Both the position numbers and the translations under genes were made by a program. A DNA stretch of 62,328 bases from an uncultured Verrucomicrobiota bacterium. GTDB taxonomy: Bacteria > Verrucomicrobiota > Kiritimatiellia > CAIVKH01. Below the pieces are notes generated by a model, which was given only the letters and a program-made list of their open reading frames with translations, ran no database searches and was not told the origin of the DNA. The stretch covers positions 1-62,328 of the forward strand of contig CALMYG010000114.1 in assembly GCA_937873455.1 (NCBI GenBank). Direction: 5' to 3'. This document shows, in pieces, positions 18,247-29,230 of this stretch. Within the stretch, counting starts at the first letter, position 1; each line of letters starts with the position of its first letter.

Positions 18247-21200
18247 ATGAAAATGTACCGACACGATAATCGCGCGGGCCGCAAGGGTTCGCGGGGGTGG
18301 GGGATGCTTGTGGCGCTGGCGTTGTTGCCGGTGGTCGTTCAGGCCCAACCGAATCTCACCCTTGGCTTCAGTAGTCCGGCCACCAATGCCAGCCCCGGGG
18401 CGACGTTTCAAGGGCTGGTGAATTATACGCCCACGGGAACCGTCATCACCGCCACGGTCACCGCTGGAACCGCCATTGTGCCGCAGACCAATCTCTCGTT
18501 ATCCATCGGAGCCACCAGCGTTGTGGTTACGCTGGTTCCGGTCACCAACACTTCCGGTACGGTGAGCGTGCAGGTGCGCGGCGTATCGGGCGCGGAAACC
18601 GGTACGGTGAATTTCGCGGTGGTGTTTAGGCCTTATCCGCCGACCATCGGCCCGATCGCCAACCGGACCATTCCTGAAGATGGTTCCACCAATGTGCCGT
18701 TTACGGTCAGCGATCCGGACACGCCGCTGAACAGCCTGCTGCTTACCCGGAGTTCCAGCAACACCAATTTGATCGACTTGTCGGGAATGACCTTGAGCGG
18801 GACCGGATCCAACCGGTTCATTTTGTTAACGCCGAAACCCGACATCAACGGAACCAGCATCGTCACCCTGGCCGTTACCGACGGCATCTATACCAATACC
18901 CGTTCGTTTACGTTAAGCGTGACCCCCGTTCCCGATCCTTCCACCATCACCGGTATGGTTAACCGCTCGTTCCGGGACGACGTACCGGTGACCAATGTGT
19001 TTAGCGGAATCGGCATCAACGATGTTGATCACAACATGCCGTTGCCCGAGCAATTGGTGGCTACCGCATTGCTGTCCAGCGATCAATTGGCCACGTTTTC
19101 CGACGGGTCCATCTCTTTTTCCCGCACCGGAACGCCGAGTCAGGTCACCGCCGCGATGGCCGGGGTTGGGGTTGTACCCATTCGATTCCGCGGCGCGCCG
19201 GGCGCGGTCAATACCCTGAATGCCTCGGTGCGGGTACGGGGCGTGAGCGATACTATCACGGTCACCAATACGATTACCCTCGCCATTGAGGTGGTGAACA
19301 CCCCGCCGACCTTCGGTATCGAAATGAATCCGACCTCGGTGGTGGAGGGGGTAACCGTCCAGCCCTTCAACATCCTGTTCATCGCCGATCCCGATATCGG
19401 CGACGAATCCTTTATCCTTACCATTGAGCCGGTTAACACCAACCAGGCTGCGCTTTTCAACATTTTCCCCACCAATGTCTTGGCTGACAACGCACCGGGA
19501 CTCCAGACCGCGATCCGCAATATCAATCTGCAGGCGCTGGGCGGGATCATGACCAACACATCCGAGACCATTGCCTTCCGGTTCACCATGATGGACACCT
19601 ATGGCGACACCTCCGCGGAAACCAATCTGTTTACGATTATTCAGGCCCAAAATCCCCCGCAGATCACCGGCATTGTGCCGCAAACCCTTAGTAAAACCGA
19701 CGGCGATTCCCCGTTCGTTCTTTTCCCGACCGTTTTCATTCAGGATCCCGACCAGGGCGGCCTGCAACCGGTGCGCGCAACGATTTCCCAGACCGAGCCC
19801 GCCATCGGCACGATCTCCCAGACCAACTTCACCTTCATCACGCCGGCGCAACTTAGCACAGCGTTGCAATCCGTGGTCTACGCGCCGATCCCCGGCGCCT
19901 TGCCGGTCGGCCAAAACGCCGAGTCCACGATCATTCTCACGGTTACCGACAGCTCGGGTTTGTTCTCCCAGAATACCGCGTTGAAGGTCCGTATCACCAG
20001 CGTCAATAACGCTCCGCAAATCCTGAACATCCCGCCGCCGGAACAGCAACCGGTCTTGATTCCTCCGTCCGCCGAGATTCGTCCGTTCGCCCTGGTTGGC
20101 TTGACCAGCGACGACACCAACGCCGTCCTGTTCACCTTGTCGATCGACAACGTCAACAAAGGATCCTTCAGCAATCTCGGCGCGTTCACCCAGTCCAGTC
20201 CGGGTGTATTCCAGATGTCGGGCTCGCCGGGGCAAATTCTTGCCTCGCTGACCAACATCCTCTACTTCCTGAACCCCGGCTTTTTGTTCCCCATTGATGA
20301 CCCCGGCGGGACGACCTTTACCTTGACTGCCCGCGACTACGCGTTGCTGACCACCACACGCAGTTTGTATATCCAGATTCAGCAGCAGCCGCGCAATCAT
20401 CTCGTGGTGCGGGCCATCAATGACGGACAGCCGGGTTCCTTCACGTACGCCCTGGCCAATGCCGGCAACAACGACGTGATCACCTTTGCCTTGCCCTCGT
20501 ATCCCGCGATTATCCGCATGCCCGGATCCTCGCCGACTGTGCTTCCCCGTAACCTTCGCATCAAGGGACCGGGTGCGAACCTCCTCACCATCAGCGGGGA
20601 CAACAATGGCGACAGCATTCCCAACCGGCAATTGTTTCGCATCCGAGCCCGGGTGGTGATGGAGGGGTTGACCTTGTCGCACGGAACCGCGCCATTCGGT
20701 GGGGCCATCCTCGTCGAAAGCAACGGGTTTCTGACCCTTCGTCAATGCGCGGTGGTCGATTCAATCGCCTCCCAGTACGGCGGGGCCATCGATGTCGATG
20801 GCGGCCAATTGACCCTGGAAAGTTGCTTCATCGCCCGCAATCGCCTGCTCGCCGACACTGGCCAAAGCGGGGCCGGCGTGTCGGTCTATACCGACAAGGA
20901 AGTCCGCATCCTCAATACGACGTTTGCCGGAAACGTCCAGCCCAACGAAACCGGCGACGGCGGCGGCGCGTTGGTGGTGCAGAACCTGACCCCGGGCACG
21001 CCGCTCAATGCGTTCGTGACGCATTGCACCTTCATCGAAAACGAAGATGCGGCCCAAACCGCGAGCGCCGCACTCAGCGTGGAATTTGGTTCCCGGATTC
21101 GTTCGCGCAACAGCATCTTTAACGACTTTTCCGGCCGCAACATTGATGTCGCCGGCGCCGGCAGCTTTATTTCTCATGGCGGGAATATCTGTGACGACAG

Positions 21201-24200
21201 CTCGCGCACCGCCAACCAGCAACAAGGCCAAAGCCAGGAAGTGTTTTTGCTGGATCAACCCAGCGATGCCACCCTGACCGATGCGGTGCTCGCGCCGTTG
21301 AAACTTTCCGGAGATCCCACCCCTTATGCCGAACCGTTGCCCGGTAGTCCGGCGATCGGGCGCGCCCAGGGCGACTCCGTCGGCGTGGATCAACGCGGCG
21401 TGATCCGCAATGGCTCGGCGGATTCGGGTGCGATTGCCTTCAATGCCCTCGGCCGGCTCGTCATCAACGAGATATATTTTGATGACGACCGCGTCAATTA
21501 CATCGAGTTGTTTGTGCGGCGTGACTCCACCCCGGTGGATTTGAGTCCGTATGCGCTCTACATTGACAACGTCAAGGTTCATGATTTTGCCGACAGTGTG
21601 ATTGTCGGCACCAACCAGTTGTTTGCCTTCGGTGCCTCGGCCTCCCCGGTGATTCAACCCGGGTTTGGCATGCTCATCGCATTTACCAATCAACCGGTGA
21701 GTCTGACGTCCGGGATGAATCCGACCCCGGTGGTTCGCCCCTCGGTCACCAATGCCGTACTTGATGTTGGTCCGCGCGGGGTGCTTACCATCGCCGCAAC
21801 AGCTTCCGCCGAACCGGTGGCCCGGCAAAATTATCTGGGTATTTATGTCGATCCGGTTTCCGGGACCAATCAGCTCAACACCACCGGCAATGCCATTTCG
21901 CTGGCGCCGCAGTACCGCGGGTATGCCTTGCTGCCGCATAGTTTCATTTTACCCGGCCCCTTTGATGGCGCCGATCTTTCCCGTGATCCTTTCGGCAATC
22001 CATTATCCCCGGGCGCCGGTTCGGATGGCACGCCTTTTGGACAAAACAACGCCGAGCCGCTGGCCTTGCCCGATATTTTCACGGTGACCGAGGATGACCT
22101 CAGCCGCCTGACCGTGCTCGCCAATGATTTTGACGGCGATGGCAATGACCGCCTGGTTATCGTGGACGTCAGCACCGCATCCGATCCCGGAGCCGGAGAT
22201 TCCGCTACGGCGATTTCGGTGTTCGGCGCCGGGATCGAAGTTGATCCCGCTGATGCACCCTTGCGGGGCGCCTCGATCTGGTACGACCCGCGCGCCTCGG
22301 CAACCCTGCAGGCGCTGCCGGTGGGTGTTGAACGCATCGACACCTTCCACTACGAAATCATCGATATCGGCTCTGCGGCCGTTGAGGGCTACGGCTCCAA
22401 TGGATTGGTCACCGTGGTATCCGCCGTCAATCACCGCTTGACCAATGGGGTCGAGGTCGTCATTTCGGGTTCCGATGTCGGCGACTACAACGGCACGTTT
22501 GCCATCACGGTCATTGACGAGGATTCGTTCTCCATTCCGGTGGCCTTTGCCGGTCCGGCCGCCCAGCCGGGCGTTTGGGAAACCGTGCTGCCGCGCTCGC
22601 CCTCATCACGCAGCGAGGCCTCGGTATCCATACGGGTGATCGGGGTCAACGATCCCCCGGTCGCCGTCGCCGATACCATCACCAACGTAACCGAGCGTTC
22701 GCTGGTGCGCATCATGACCCGCCCCGAATTGGCCGGTCAGCCGTTGGTGTTTCCGGGCGACCCGGTGCCGGGTCCCGACCCGTTGACCCAGGATGTACTC
22801 GGCAACGACACCGATGTGGACAGCGATGACACTTGGGAAACCTTGCGCGTGGTCGGCGTGCTGGGCGCCTTGAATCCCATCCTGGGTTACTCCGGCGTGT
22901 CTGCCGCCGATCCCGTAACCGTGCATGCGCCGGATCATGGATTGATCTCGGCAACGGAAATTCTGATCGCCAACTACGGCGGGCATCCCTCCTATAACGG
23001 CTATCACCTGGTGACGGTGATCGATGAGGATCACTTCACCATTCCGCGTTTCTTTGTCGATGACCATCCCGAGAAGGGGGTCTGGGTCATCCTCAACGAG
23101 GCCAACCGTTATTCCGCCCAAACCGATGTTGATGCGGCGGTGTCGTTGGTTATCCGGGCCGACCCGTTGGAAGACCACATGCTTTATGACGCGTCCGCTT
23201 CCGCCTTCCTGCGCGGACTGGCCGAGAACGAGCAGTACACCAACCGCTTCTATTACGCCGTCGCCGATTCCCATGGTGCGATCGGAATTGGCCCCGTCGA
23301 TGTGATCGTGGATGGCGTTAACGACACCCCGGTTCCGAAGCCCGATCCGGATTCGCTGGACATTCTTGATCCGCTGGTCGATCCAACCAATACGCTGGAG
23401 TCGGTGTTGTCCGGCGGGCTTGACCTGATGTACACGCTGCCTCCGGCTTCCGGCGGGCCGGATCGGGTCGATCTCTTTGTCCTGGACGTCAGCGGACTGC
23501 TGCCTGGAACCTTGACGCTGCGCGATTTCTTCGTCACCGATGAAGATACCCCGCTGGCGATCGACACCGCTGACTTGCTGGCCAACGATACCGACATCGA
23601 CCGCATTGATATGTTAACCATCGTTTCCGTTGACTCGGTCAGCCGTGAGGGTGCGGCCTTGAGCCTCAACGCCGGGACCATTACCTTCAACCCCACGGTT
23701 TCCAGCAATCTGCAGGCATTGGCCCGCGAGGAAATGCTCATCGATACCTTCCGCGTGGTGGTTTCCGACGGCGGCATGGGCGGGCAGGTCACGTCGCTGG
23801 TTGCGGTGCTGGTCATCGGGCTCAACGACACCCCGGTGGCGAATCCGGTATTCCTAACCACCCACGAGGATGAAGTTCTGGTGTTCGATCCGCGGTTCAA
23901 TGATGTTGATCTGGATATCAACTTCGTTGAGCCCGATGACCGGATATCCATCGTCCCCGCGGAGAACGTGCCGAACCCCGGTCAGGCCCGGGTGGACATG
24001 AGCACGACCAATGTCACCCATGACGCGCCGGCTTCCGATTTGTTGAATCAACTGGCGGATTGGCAATCCTTCACCAATGTCTTTCCGTATACCATTTCCG
24101 ATAACAGCTTCCTGTTCGCGGTGGACGACTCGTTTTATGTTCCGGCCGGAACCACCGGCAAGGTGTTGAATGTGCTGGCCAATGACCGCGATTATACCGA

Positions 24201-27200
24201 TTCGGATGGCAACCTGGTGATTGTCGATGCCGGGCCGACCCTGAATGGCGGCACGGTGACCATCCACGCCAACGGCCAGCATGTCGTCTACAGCTCGCCT
24301 CCCGGATTTGCCGGCGACGATTATTTCCGGTACACCATCGAAAACGACCGGGGCGACCGGAATAGCGGCCGGGTCATGGTGCGTTCAGTGATCGCTCCGC
24401 TCAATGGGGTCTTGCTCGCCGCTCCGGATCATTTTGCCGTGGCCGCCGGGGAAACCGCAACCCTCCATGTATTGGCCAACGACGGCATGCTGCCGAACGG
24501 CGGCGGGTTGGTGATCACGGCCCTGATTGCTTCGTCGCAGCCGGGTCAGCCGGTATTGACGAACAACACGTTCGTGTATACGGCGACCAATGGATTGGCG
24601 CCCTTGACCTTCCGTTATGAAATCAGCGGAGGCGGTTCATCGCGCGCCCAGGCCGACGTCACGGTGGATGTCATCGAGCGCCGCGGCACGTTGACGATCC
24701 AGAACGACGCGTTCAGCATTCTTCCCGGCAGTTTTAATAACGAGCTGGATGTTCTGGAGAACGATGGATTGGTCAACGAGTCCAAGGCCGCGCTTCGAAT
24801 CCGGGAGATTTTGACCGCTCCCTCGCACGGCGTCTTGACCACGAATGCCGCCGCCACCCGTCTCATCTATACACCGGCGACCGGCTTTATCGGCATGGTC
24901 TCGTTCCAGTATCTTGCCACCGATCAAATTGGCGGCACGGGAACCGGACTGGTAACGCTCGCCGTGGGCCAGCCCGAAACCGCGCCCGATTTCTACAAGA
25001 TCGCCGCGACCACGAATCCCGTTCCGGTGGTGTTAAATGTGCTGGCGAATGACCGCACCATGCCGGCCCCGGTCGGCGGGTTGACCCTGTTGTCCGTGAA
25101 TCCATCCGCGCCGACGGCAATTGGCACGCTTCAGGTCGGTGGTGCGGGAACGCATGTGTTGTTCACGCCATCCAATGCCATCGGGCAGGTGGATTTCGAT
25201 TACGTGGTTCAGGATGCCGGATCGCCGGCGCGTTTGGCCACCGGGCGGGTCACCATTGCCACCGTACCGAACGGCATCTATGCCAATCCGGACCGGTATA
25301 GTGTCCGGGGCGGAGGTGTCGAGTACGTGCTCAACGTTCTGACCAATGACATCAGTTATCCCAACATCAACAAAACCTATAGCATTCTCGCCATTGGTAC
25401 CGGCGCCAACGCGCCCAACCAGGGCGGTACGGTGATCATCGACGGCAGCCGGTTGCTCTATACTCCGGCACCGGGATTTTTCGGCGAAGAAAGCTTCACC
25501 TATCAGATGTCGGATTCCATCGGCACGGATGTCGCTCAAGTCACCGTGTCCGTTCGCCGGGGAGATCTCCGCGCCAACGACGATCACTACGCGGTATTTT
25601 ATGAAGTGCCGCCCGGCACGAATGTCGCCACCAGCTTTGTTTTGCCGGTAGTCTTGAACGATGCCATCCTGCCCGCATTTGATCAGGTCATTGAAGTGGT
25701 GGCGCTCGGGGCCGGTACCAATCAGCCCAATCAGGGCGGTTCGGTGCAGATCGCCCCGGATAAACAATCGTTGATTTACCGGCCGGGTCTGGCTTCGGCC
25801 ACGGGTTATGTCGAACAATTCACGTACGAAATCTCGGATGGCGGAAGCCGGCGCTCGTCGGCCTCCGTCCGGGTGAAGGTACAGAACCGGGCCAGCAACC
25901 TGGTCGCGATCACCCAGCACGATGCCTTTGCCGTGGCGCGCAACAGTTCCAATAACGTGCTGAACGTACTGGCCAATGATTTTGTCCGTCCCGGAACGGC
26001 CGCCGGCTGGATCGTCACCGGCGTCAGCCCCTCGCAACAGGGTGGTCTGGTCACCGCGAGTAACGGTGTGGTGCGGTACTCCCCGCCAGCCGGTTTTGTC
26101 GGGATGGATGTCTTTTCCTACAGCGTCAACGACGGGTTGGGCGGCACCGGCCAAGCGACCGTTACCGTGAAGGTCGGTTCCATGCCCACCTTGGATGATG
26201 TGTTCACCGTGCTCTCCGGCACGGCCAACAACATCCTGGATGTGCTGGCCAACGATGTCCTCGAGCCCGACTACCTCGAGGAATATACCTTGGCTGATGT
26301 TTTTGGCGCATCCGCTGGCGGAGTCGTGGCGGTCACCACCAACAACACCATCGGTTATACGCCTAATCCCGGATATGCCGGATCGTATCCGTACCACGAG
26401 ACCTTCTTGTATACCGTGTCCGACGACACCGGCGGTCTGGTCACCGGCGTGGTCCGGGTCATTGTCCACCTGGCCGGCAGCGACCGCGCCTCTTCGACGA
26501 TCACCCTGCTGGTCGAAGGTCGCAACGATGAGCCGGTCATTCACAACCAGCCCAATGTACCTCCGATTACCGACAAGCAAACGGTCAAGCCATTCCTCGG
26601 GGTCACCATTGTCGAGGTTGATGAGCAGTACCAGGAGTTGGTCGACGTTCTGGTGTCTCTCGACGATCCCGCGAAGGGTGTTCTGGCCGGTCTTGGGTTA
26701 TTTACCGATCTTGGCGGCGGGCAGTATGCGTTGATCGGTGTAACCGGCGCGAATGCCACGCTTGCGTTGCGGGCGTTGATTTTTGTCCCAACCGAAAACC
26801 GGATACCTGTTCCCACCAGCGAAAACACGGTGCTGACCATTTCCGTTACCGACAACAAGTCCCCGCCGGTCATCGACAGCCAGACCGTGGTCACGGTCAC
26901 CGCAGTCAACGATTCTCCGGTTATTTCCGGAACGCTGGCCGGGCAGGAATATTATTATAAAAACACCATTCAGCCGTTTACGACCGTAACCATCGGCGAG
27001 GTGGATGACCTCGCGCTGCAACCGTTGACCGTCACGGTCACGCAGTTGCCTTCTTCACCGGGAAGCCTCACCCAACTCGGCGTGTTCGCGATGTCCACGT
27101 CGGGCGTGTATGTCGCCACCGGCGTTTCCGCCGCCGATGCCACCGCGGCCCTGCGCGCGATGATCTTCTCCATCGGCACCAACGTTGTGCCTCCCGGGGG

Positions 27201-29214
27201 AGCCATCCTGACCGGATTCCGCATCACGGTGGACGACGGCTTTGCGCCGCCGGTGGATGACCTGAACGCCAGCGTCATCGCCCGCAATCCGTTTGAGTCG
27301 ACGCTTCGCCCGGCGAATCAGCTTTATCAGGGGTCGTTTGGGCAATCGGTGGATATCCATACGGACTTTGCCGTGGTCGGAGCGGCCAACGCTTCCTACA
27401 GCGCGACGAACTCCGGGCTCGCGGTGGTCTATCGGCGAACCGGCGTCGGAACGAATTCGTGGGAGGAGTGGCGCGAGCTGCAACCGGCGGGAATCAGCAC
27501 CAACTACCGGTTTGGACGCGCGGTCGCCATCGACGGCGCGCGCATCGCCGTTGGCGCCATCGGCGATCGCGAAGCCGGGGTTCCGATAGGGGCGGTGTAT
27601 CTATTTGAACGCGATCGTGACGGAGCCGACAATTGGGGCGAGGCGTTGCGCATCAGTCCGGTGAATGTAAGCAGCGGGGCGAACTTCGGTTTGTCGGTGG
27701 CGCTGGACGGCGATTTGCTGGCGGTTGGTGCGCCGACGGCACGGTTCAACGCGACCGGCGCGGTGGTTGGTGCGGTCTTCGTATTTGAGCGCAATGCCGG
27801 CGGTCCGGATGCCTGGGGCGAAATCATGCGGTGGTCGCCTTCCGGCGCGGGAACCACCAACGGCGAATTTGGATTCAGTGTCGCGCTTTCCGGCGACAGC
27901 CTGGTGGTCGGTGCGCAACAACTGAATGTCAATACCGCTAATACCAACCGGGAGGGCAAGGTGTTTCACTTCCGTCGTGATCAAGGCGGGCCCAATGCCT
28001 GGGGCTTGGCTCAGGAGATCACCTCCCCGCAGTCGGCGATTTCCATCGAGTTCGGATGGGCGCTTTCGCTTCATCAGGAGACGCTGGTGGTCAGCGCCCC
28101 GGCGGTCACCGTGAGCAATGTGGCCCGGGCGGGTCGCGTCTATCAGTTCAGGAAGGAACCGGTCAGCAACGACTTTGTGTATGTCACGGCGGTTGATCGC
28201 CACACCAATCCCGAACGCCGCTTCGGCAACAGTGTAGCCGTTCACGGTAACCGTATGCTGGTGGGCGCGCCCGAAAATGTTTCGGTTCCCAATGTGGGTG
28301 CGGTATATCTGTATGAACGCGCTGACGGCAATGCCACCAACTGGCTGCTTGTGGAAAAATTCCTGCGCCCGGTCGGCGTCCCGGCGGGATTGTTCGGAGC
28401 CGCGGTTGCGTTGGATCAGGATCTTGGCATCGTCGGCGCACCCGCCGATTTGACCAACACCAACGCGCCGGTCGCCCGTGGTTATGCGTTTATCTACCGC
28501 TTCGGCTATAACCGCGCACCGGTGGCCGCCGATATCCCTCCCGATCAGTTTGGCCAAGCGGGACAACCGTTTGCCTATGCGGTTCCATCCGGCGCATTTA
28601 TCGACCCGGATCCCGATGATGTTCTTACCTTCCGTGCGGATTTCCTTGATGGCGCCAACGGATTGTCGTTCTCCAACGGAGTCTTCTCCGGTATTCCGGT
28701 GGACGATGGCATTTACCCGGTTGCGCTTGTCGCTGATGACGGACGTGGCGGGGTGACATCGGTGACCTTCCGGATTTTCATTGGTATTCCGGCGCCGACG
28801 ACGCTGCGCGAGGCGTGGAATATCGCGTACTTCGGTTTGGATATCACCAACACCGCCTTGCAAAGTGTCGGGTGGGGCGGGGCGGCGGACCCTGACGGCG
28901 ATCTGCGTTCCAATGATGAGGAATACGCCTTCGTTACCGATCCTCAACAACCCGATGCCGACCTTTCCCGGCTTTGGATTGATCGCGAAGGGCATTCCCC
29001 CCGCGTGTTGAGCTATCAGCGCCGCTGGAATGATTCCGGCCTCGTCTTCCATCTGGAGTACACCACCAACATGGCGACGTGGGTGAACGGAATCTTGCAC
29101 ACCCAGAGCGAAACCTCGGTTAAACTCGACGCTGAAGCCGAGTTTGTTACGGTGGAGATTATCACCATCGATGGGGTGAAGGTTGTGGCATACCGGATTC
29201 GGGTTGATCTGTAA
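18247..29214 (+). CDS. Giant cadherin-like/beta-helix/FG-GAP adhesin
   Basis: 3,655 aa, about 11 kb. Signal peptide at residues 1-34 (ending VVVQA). Approximate layout: Ig/cadherin-like domains to 715; a right-handed beta-helix at 718-960 (GGAI and NSIF repeats, CSLREA/choice-of-anchor Q style); a lamin-tail-like domain at 1065-1200 (LVINEIYFDDDRVNYIELF); at least ten cadherin-like repeats at 1278-2750, each marked by VLANDxD-type motifs; more cadherin domains to 3010; FG-GAP/integrin-like repeats at 3018-3418 (FGxSVALDGDLLAVGAP); a putative-Ig domain at 3420-3512; and the shared tail at 3515-3655. Two inserts near 1385-1450 and 1555-1620 (VISGSDVGDYNGTF) interrupt the cadherin array. GGAGAAG precedes ATG. 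It is clearly a surface adhesin or fibre and carries no LPXTG or PEP-CTERM signal. Confidence 0.85.
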   Translation: MKMYRHDNRAGRKGSRGWGMLVALALLPVVVQAQPNLTLGFSSPATNASPGATFQGLVNYTPTGTVITATVTAGTAIVPQTNLSLSIGATSVVVTLVPVTNTSGTVSVQVRGVSGAETGTVNFAVVFRPYPPTIGPIANRTIPEDGSTNVPFTVSDPDTPLNSLLLTRSSSNTNLIDLSGMTLSGTGSNRFILLTPKPDINGTSIVTLAVTDGIYTNTRSFTLSVTPVPDPSTITGMVNRSFRDDVPVTNVFSGIGINDVDHNMPLPEQLVATALLSSDQLATFSDGSISFSRTGTPSQVTAAMAGVGVVPIRFRGAPGAVNTLNASVRVRGVSDTITVTNTITLAIEVVNTPPTFGIEMNPTSVVEGVTVQPFNILFIADPDIGDESFILTIEPVNTNQAALFNIFPTNVLADNAPGLQTAIRNINLQALGGIMTNTSETIAFRFTMMDTYGDTSAETNLFTIIQAQNPPQITGIVPQTLSKTDGDSPFVLFPTVFIQDPDQGGLQPVRATISQTEPAIGTISQTNFTFITPAQLSTALQSVVYAPIPGALPVGQNAESTIILTVTDSSGLFSQNTALKVRITSVNNAPQILNIPPPEQQPVLIPPSAEIRPFALVGLTSDDTNAVLFTLSIDNVNKGSFSNLGAFTQSSPGVFQMSGSPGQILASLTNILYFLNPGFLFPIDDPGGTTFTLTARDYALLTTTRSLYIQIQQQPRNHLVVRAINDGQPGSFTYALANAGNNDVITFALPSYPAIIRMPGSSPTVLPRNLRIKGPGANLLTISGDNNGDSIPNRQLFRIRARVVMEGLTLSHGTAPFGGAILVESNGFLTLRQCAVVDSIASQYGGAIDVDGGQLTLESCFIARNRLLADTGQSGAGVSVYTDKEVRILNTTFAGNVQPNETGDGGGALVVQNLTPGTPLNAFVTHCTFIENEDAAQTASAALSVEFGSRIRSRNSIFNDFSGRNIDVAGAGSFISHGGNICDDSSRTANQQQGQSQEVFLLDQPSDATLTDAVLAPLKLSGDPTPYAEPLPGSPAIGRAQGDSVGVDQRGVIRNGSADSGAIAFNALGRLVINEIYFDDDRVNYIELFVRRDSTPVDLSPYALYIDNVKVHDFADSVIVGTNQLFAFGASASPVIQPGFGMLIAFTNQPVSLTSGMNPTPVVRPSVTNAVLDVGPRGVLTIAATASAEPVARQNYLGIYVDPVSGTNQLNTTGNAISLAPQYRGYALLPHSFILPGPFDGADLSRDPFGNPLSPGAGSDGTPFGQNNAEPLALPDIFTVTEDDLSRLTVLANDFDGDGNDRLVIVDVSTASDPGAGDSATAISVFGAGIEVDPADAPLRGASIWYDPRASATLQALPVGVERIDTFHYEIIDIGSAAVEGYGSNGLVTVVSAVNHRLTNGVEVVISGSDVGDYNGTFAITVIDEDSFSIPVAFAGPAAQPGVWETVLPRSPSSRSEASVSIRVIGVNDPPVAVADTITNVTERSLVRIMTRPELAGQPLVFPGDPVPGPDPLTQDVLGNDTDVDSDDTWETLRVVGVLGALNPILGYSGVSAADPVTVHAPDHGLISATEILIANYGGHPSYNGYHLVTVIDEDHFTIPRFFVDDHPEKGVWVILNEANRYSAQTDVDAAVSLVIRADPLEDHMLYDASASAFLRGLAENEQYTNRFYYAVADSHGAIGIGPVDVIVDGVNDTPVPKPDPDSLDILDPLVDPTNTLESVLSGGLDLMYTLPPASGGPDRVDLFVLDVSGLLPGTLTLRDFFVTDEDTPLAIDTADLLANDTDIDRIDMLTIVSVDSVSREGAALSLNAGTITFNPTVSSNLQALAREEMLIDTFRVVVSDGGMGGQVTSLVAVLVIGLNDTPVANPVFLTTHEDEVLVFDPRFNDVDLDINFVEPDDRISIVPAENVPNPGQARVDMSTTNVTHDAPASDLLNQLADWQSFTNVFPYTISDNSFLFAVDDSFYVPAGTTGKVLNVLANDRDYTDSDGNLVIVDAGPTLNGGTVTIHANGQHVVYSSPPGFAGDDYFRYTIENDRGDRNSGRVMVRSVIAPLNGVLLAAPDHFAVAAGETATLHVLANDGMLPNGGGLVITALIASSQPGQPVLTNNTFVYTATNGLAPLTFRYEISGGGSSRAQADVTVDVIERRGTLTIQNDAFSILPGSFNNELDVLENDGLVNESKAALRIREILTAPSHGVLTTNAAATRLIYTPATGFIGMVSFQYLATDQIGGTGTGLVTLAVGQPETAPDFYKIAATTNPVPVVLNVLANDRTMPAPVGGLTLLSVNPSAPTAIGTLQVGGAGTHVLFTPSNAIGQVDFDYVVQDAGSPARLATGRVTIATVPNGIYANPDRYSVRGGGVEYVLNVLTNDISYPNINKTYSILAIGTGANAPNQGGTVIIDGSRLLYTPAPGFFGEESFTYQMSDSIGTDVAQVTVSVRRGDLRANDDHYAVFYEVPPGTNVATSFVLPVVLNDAILPAFDQVIEVVALGAGTNQPNQGGSVQIAPDKQSLIYRPGLASATGYVEQFTYEISDGGSRRSSASVRVKVQNRASNLVAITQHDAFAVARNSSNNVLNVLANDFVRPGTAAGWIVTGVSPSQQGGLVTASNGVVRYSPPAGFVGMDVFSYSVNDGLGGTGQATVTVKVGSMPTLDDVFTVLSGTANNILDVLANDVLEPDYLEEYTLADVFGASAGGVVAVTTNNTIGYTPNPGYAGSYPYHETFLYTVSDDTGGLVTGVVRVIVHLAGSDRASSTITLLVEGRNDEPVIHNQPNVPPITDKQTVKPFLGVTIVEVDEQYQELVDVLVSLDDPAKGVLAGLGLFTDLGGGQYALIGVTGANATLALRALIFVPTENRIPVPTSENTVLTISVTDNKSPPVIDSQTVVTVTAVNDSPVISGTLAGQEYYYKNTIQPFTTVTIGEVDDLALQPLTVTVTQLPSSPGSLTQLGVFAMSTSGVYVATGVSAADATAALRAMIFSIGTNVVPPGGAILTGFRITVDDGFAPPVDDLNASVIARNPFESTLRPANQLYQGSFGQSVDIHTDFAVVGAANASYSATNSGLAVVYRRTGVGTNSWEEWRELQPAGISTNYRFGRAVAIDGARIAVGAIGDREAGVPIGAVYLFERDRDGADNWGEALRISPVNVSSGANFGLSVALDGDLLAVGAPTARFNATGAVVGAVFVFERNAGGPDAWGEIMRWSPSGAGTTNGEFGFSVALSGDSLVVGAQQLNVNTANTNREGKVFHFRRDQGGPNAWGLAQEITSPQSAISIEFGWALSLHQETLVVSAPAVTVSNVARAGRVYQFRKEPVSNDFVYVTAVDRHTNPERRFGNSVAVHGNRMLVGAPENVSVPNVGAVYLYERADGNATNWLLVEKFLRPVGVPAGLFGAAVALDQDLGIVGAPADLTNTNAPVARGYAFIYRFGYNRAPVAADIPPDQFGQAGQPFAYAVPSGAFIDPDPDDVLTFRADFLDGANGLSFSNGVFSGIPVDDGIYPVALVADDGRGGVTSVTFRIFIGIPAPTTLREAWNIAYFGLDITNTALQSVGWGGAADPDGDLRSNDEEYAFVTDPQQPDADLSRLWIDREGHSPRVLSYQRRWNDSGLVFHLEYTTNMATWVNGILHTQSETSVKLDAEAEFVTVEIITIDGVKVVAYRIRVDL

Positions 29215-29230
29215 AAACGGAGCATACAGC

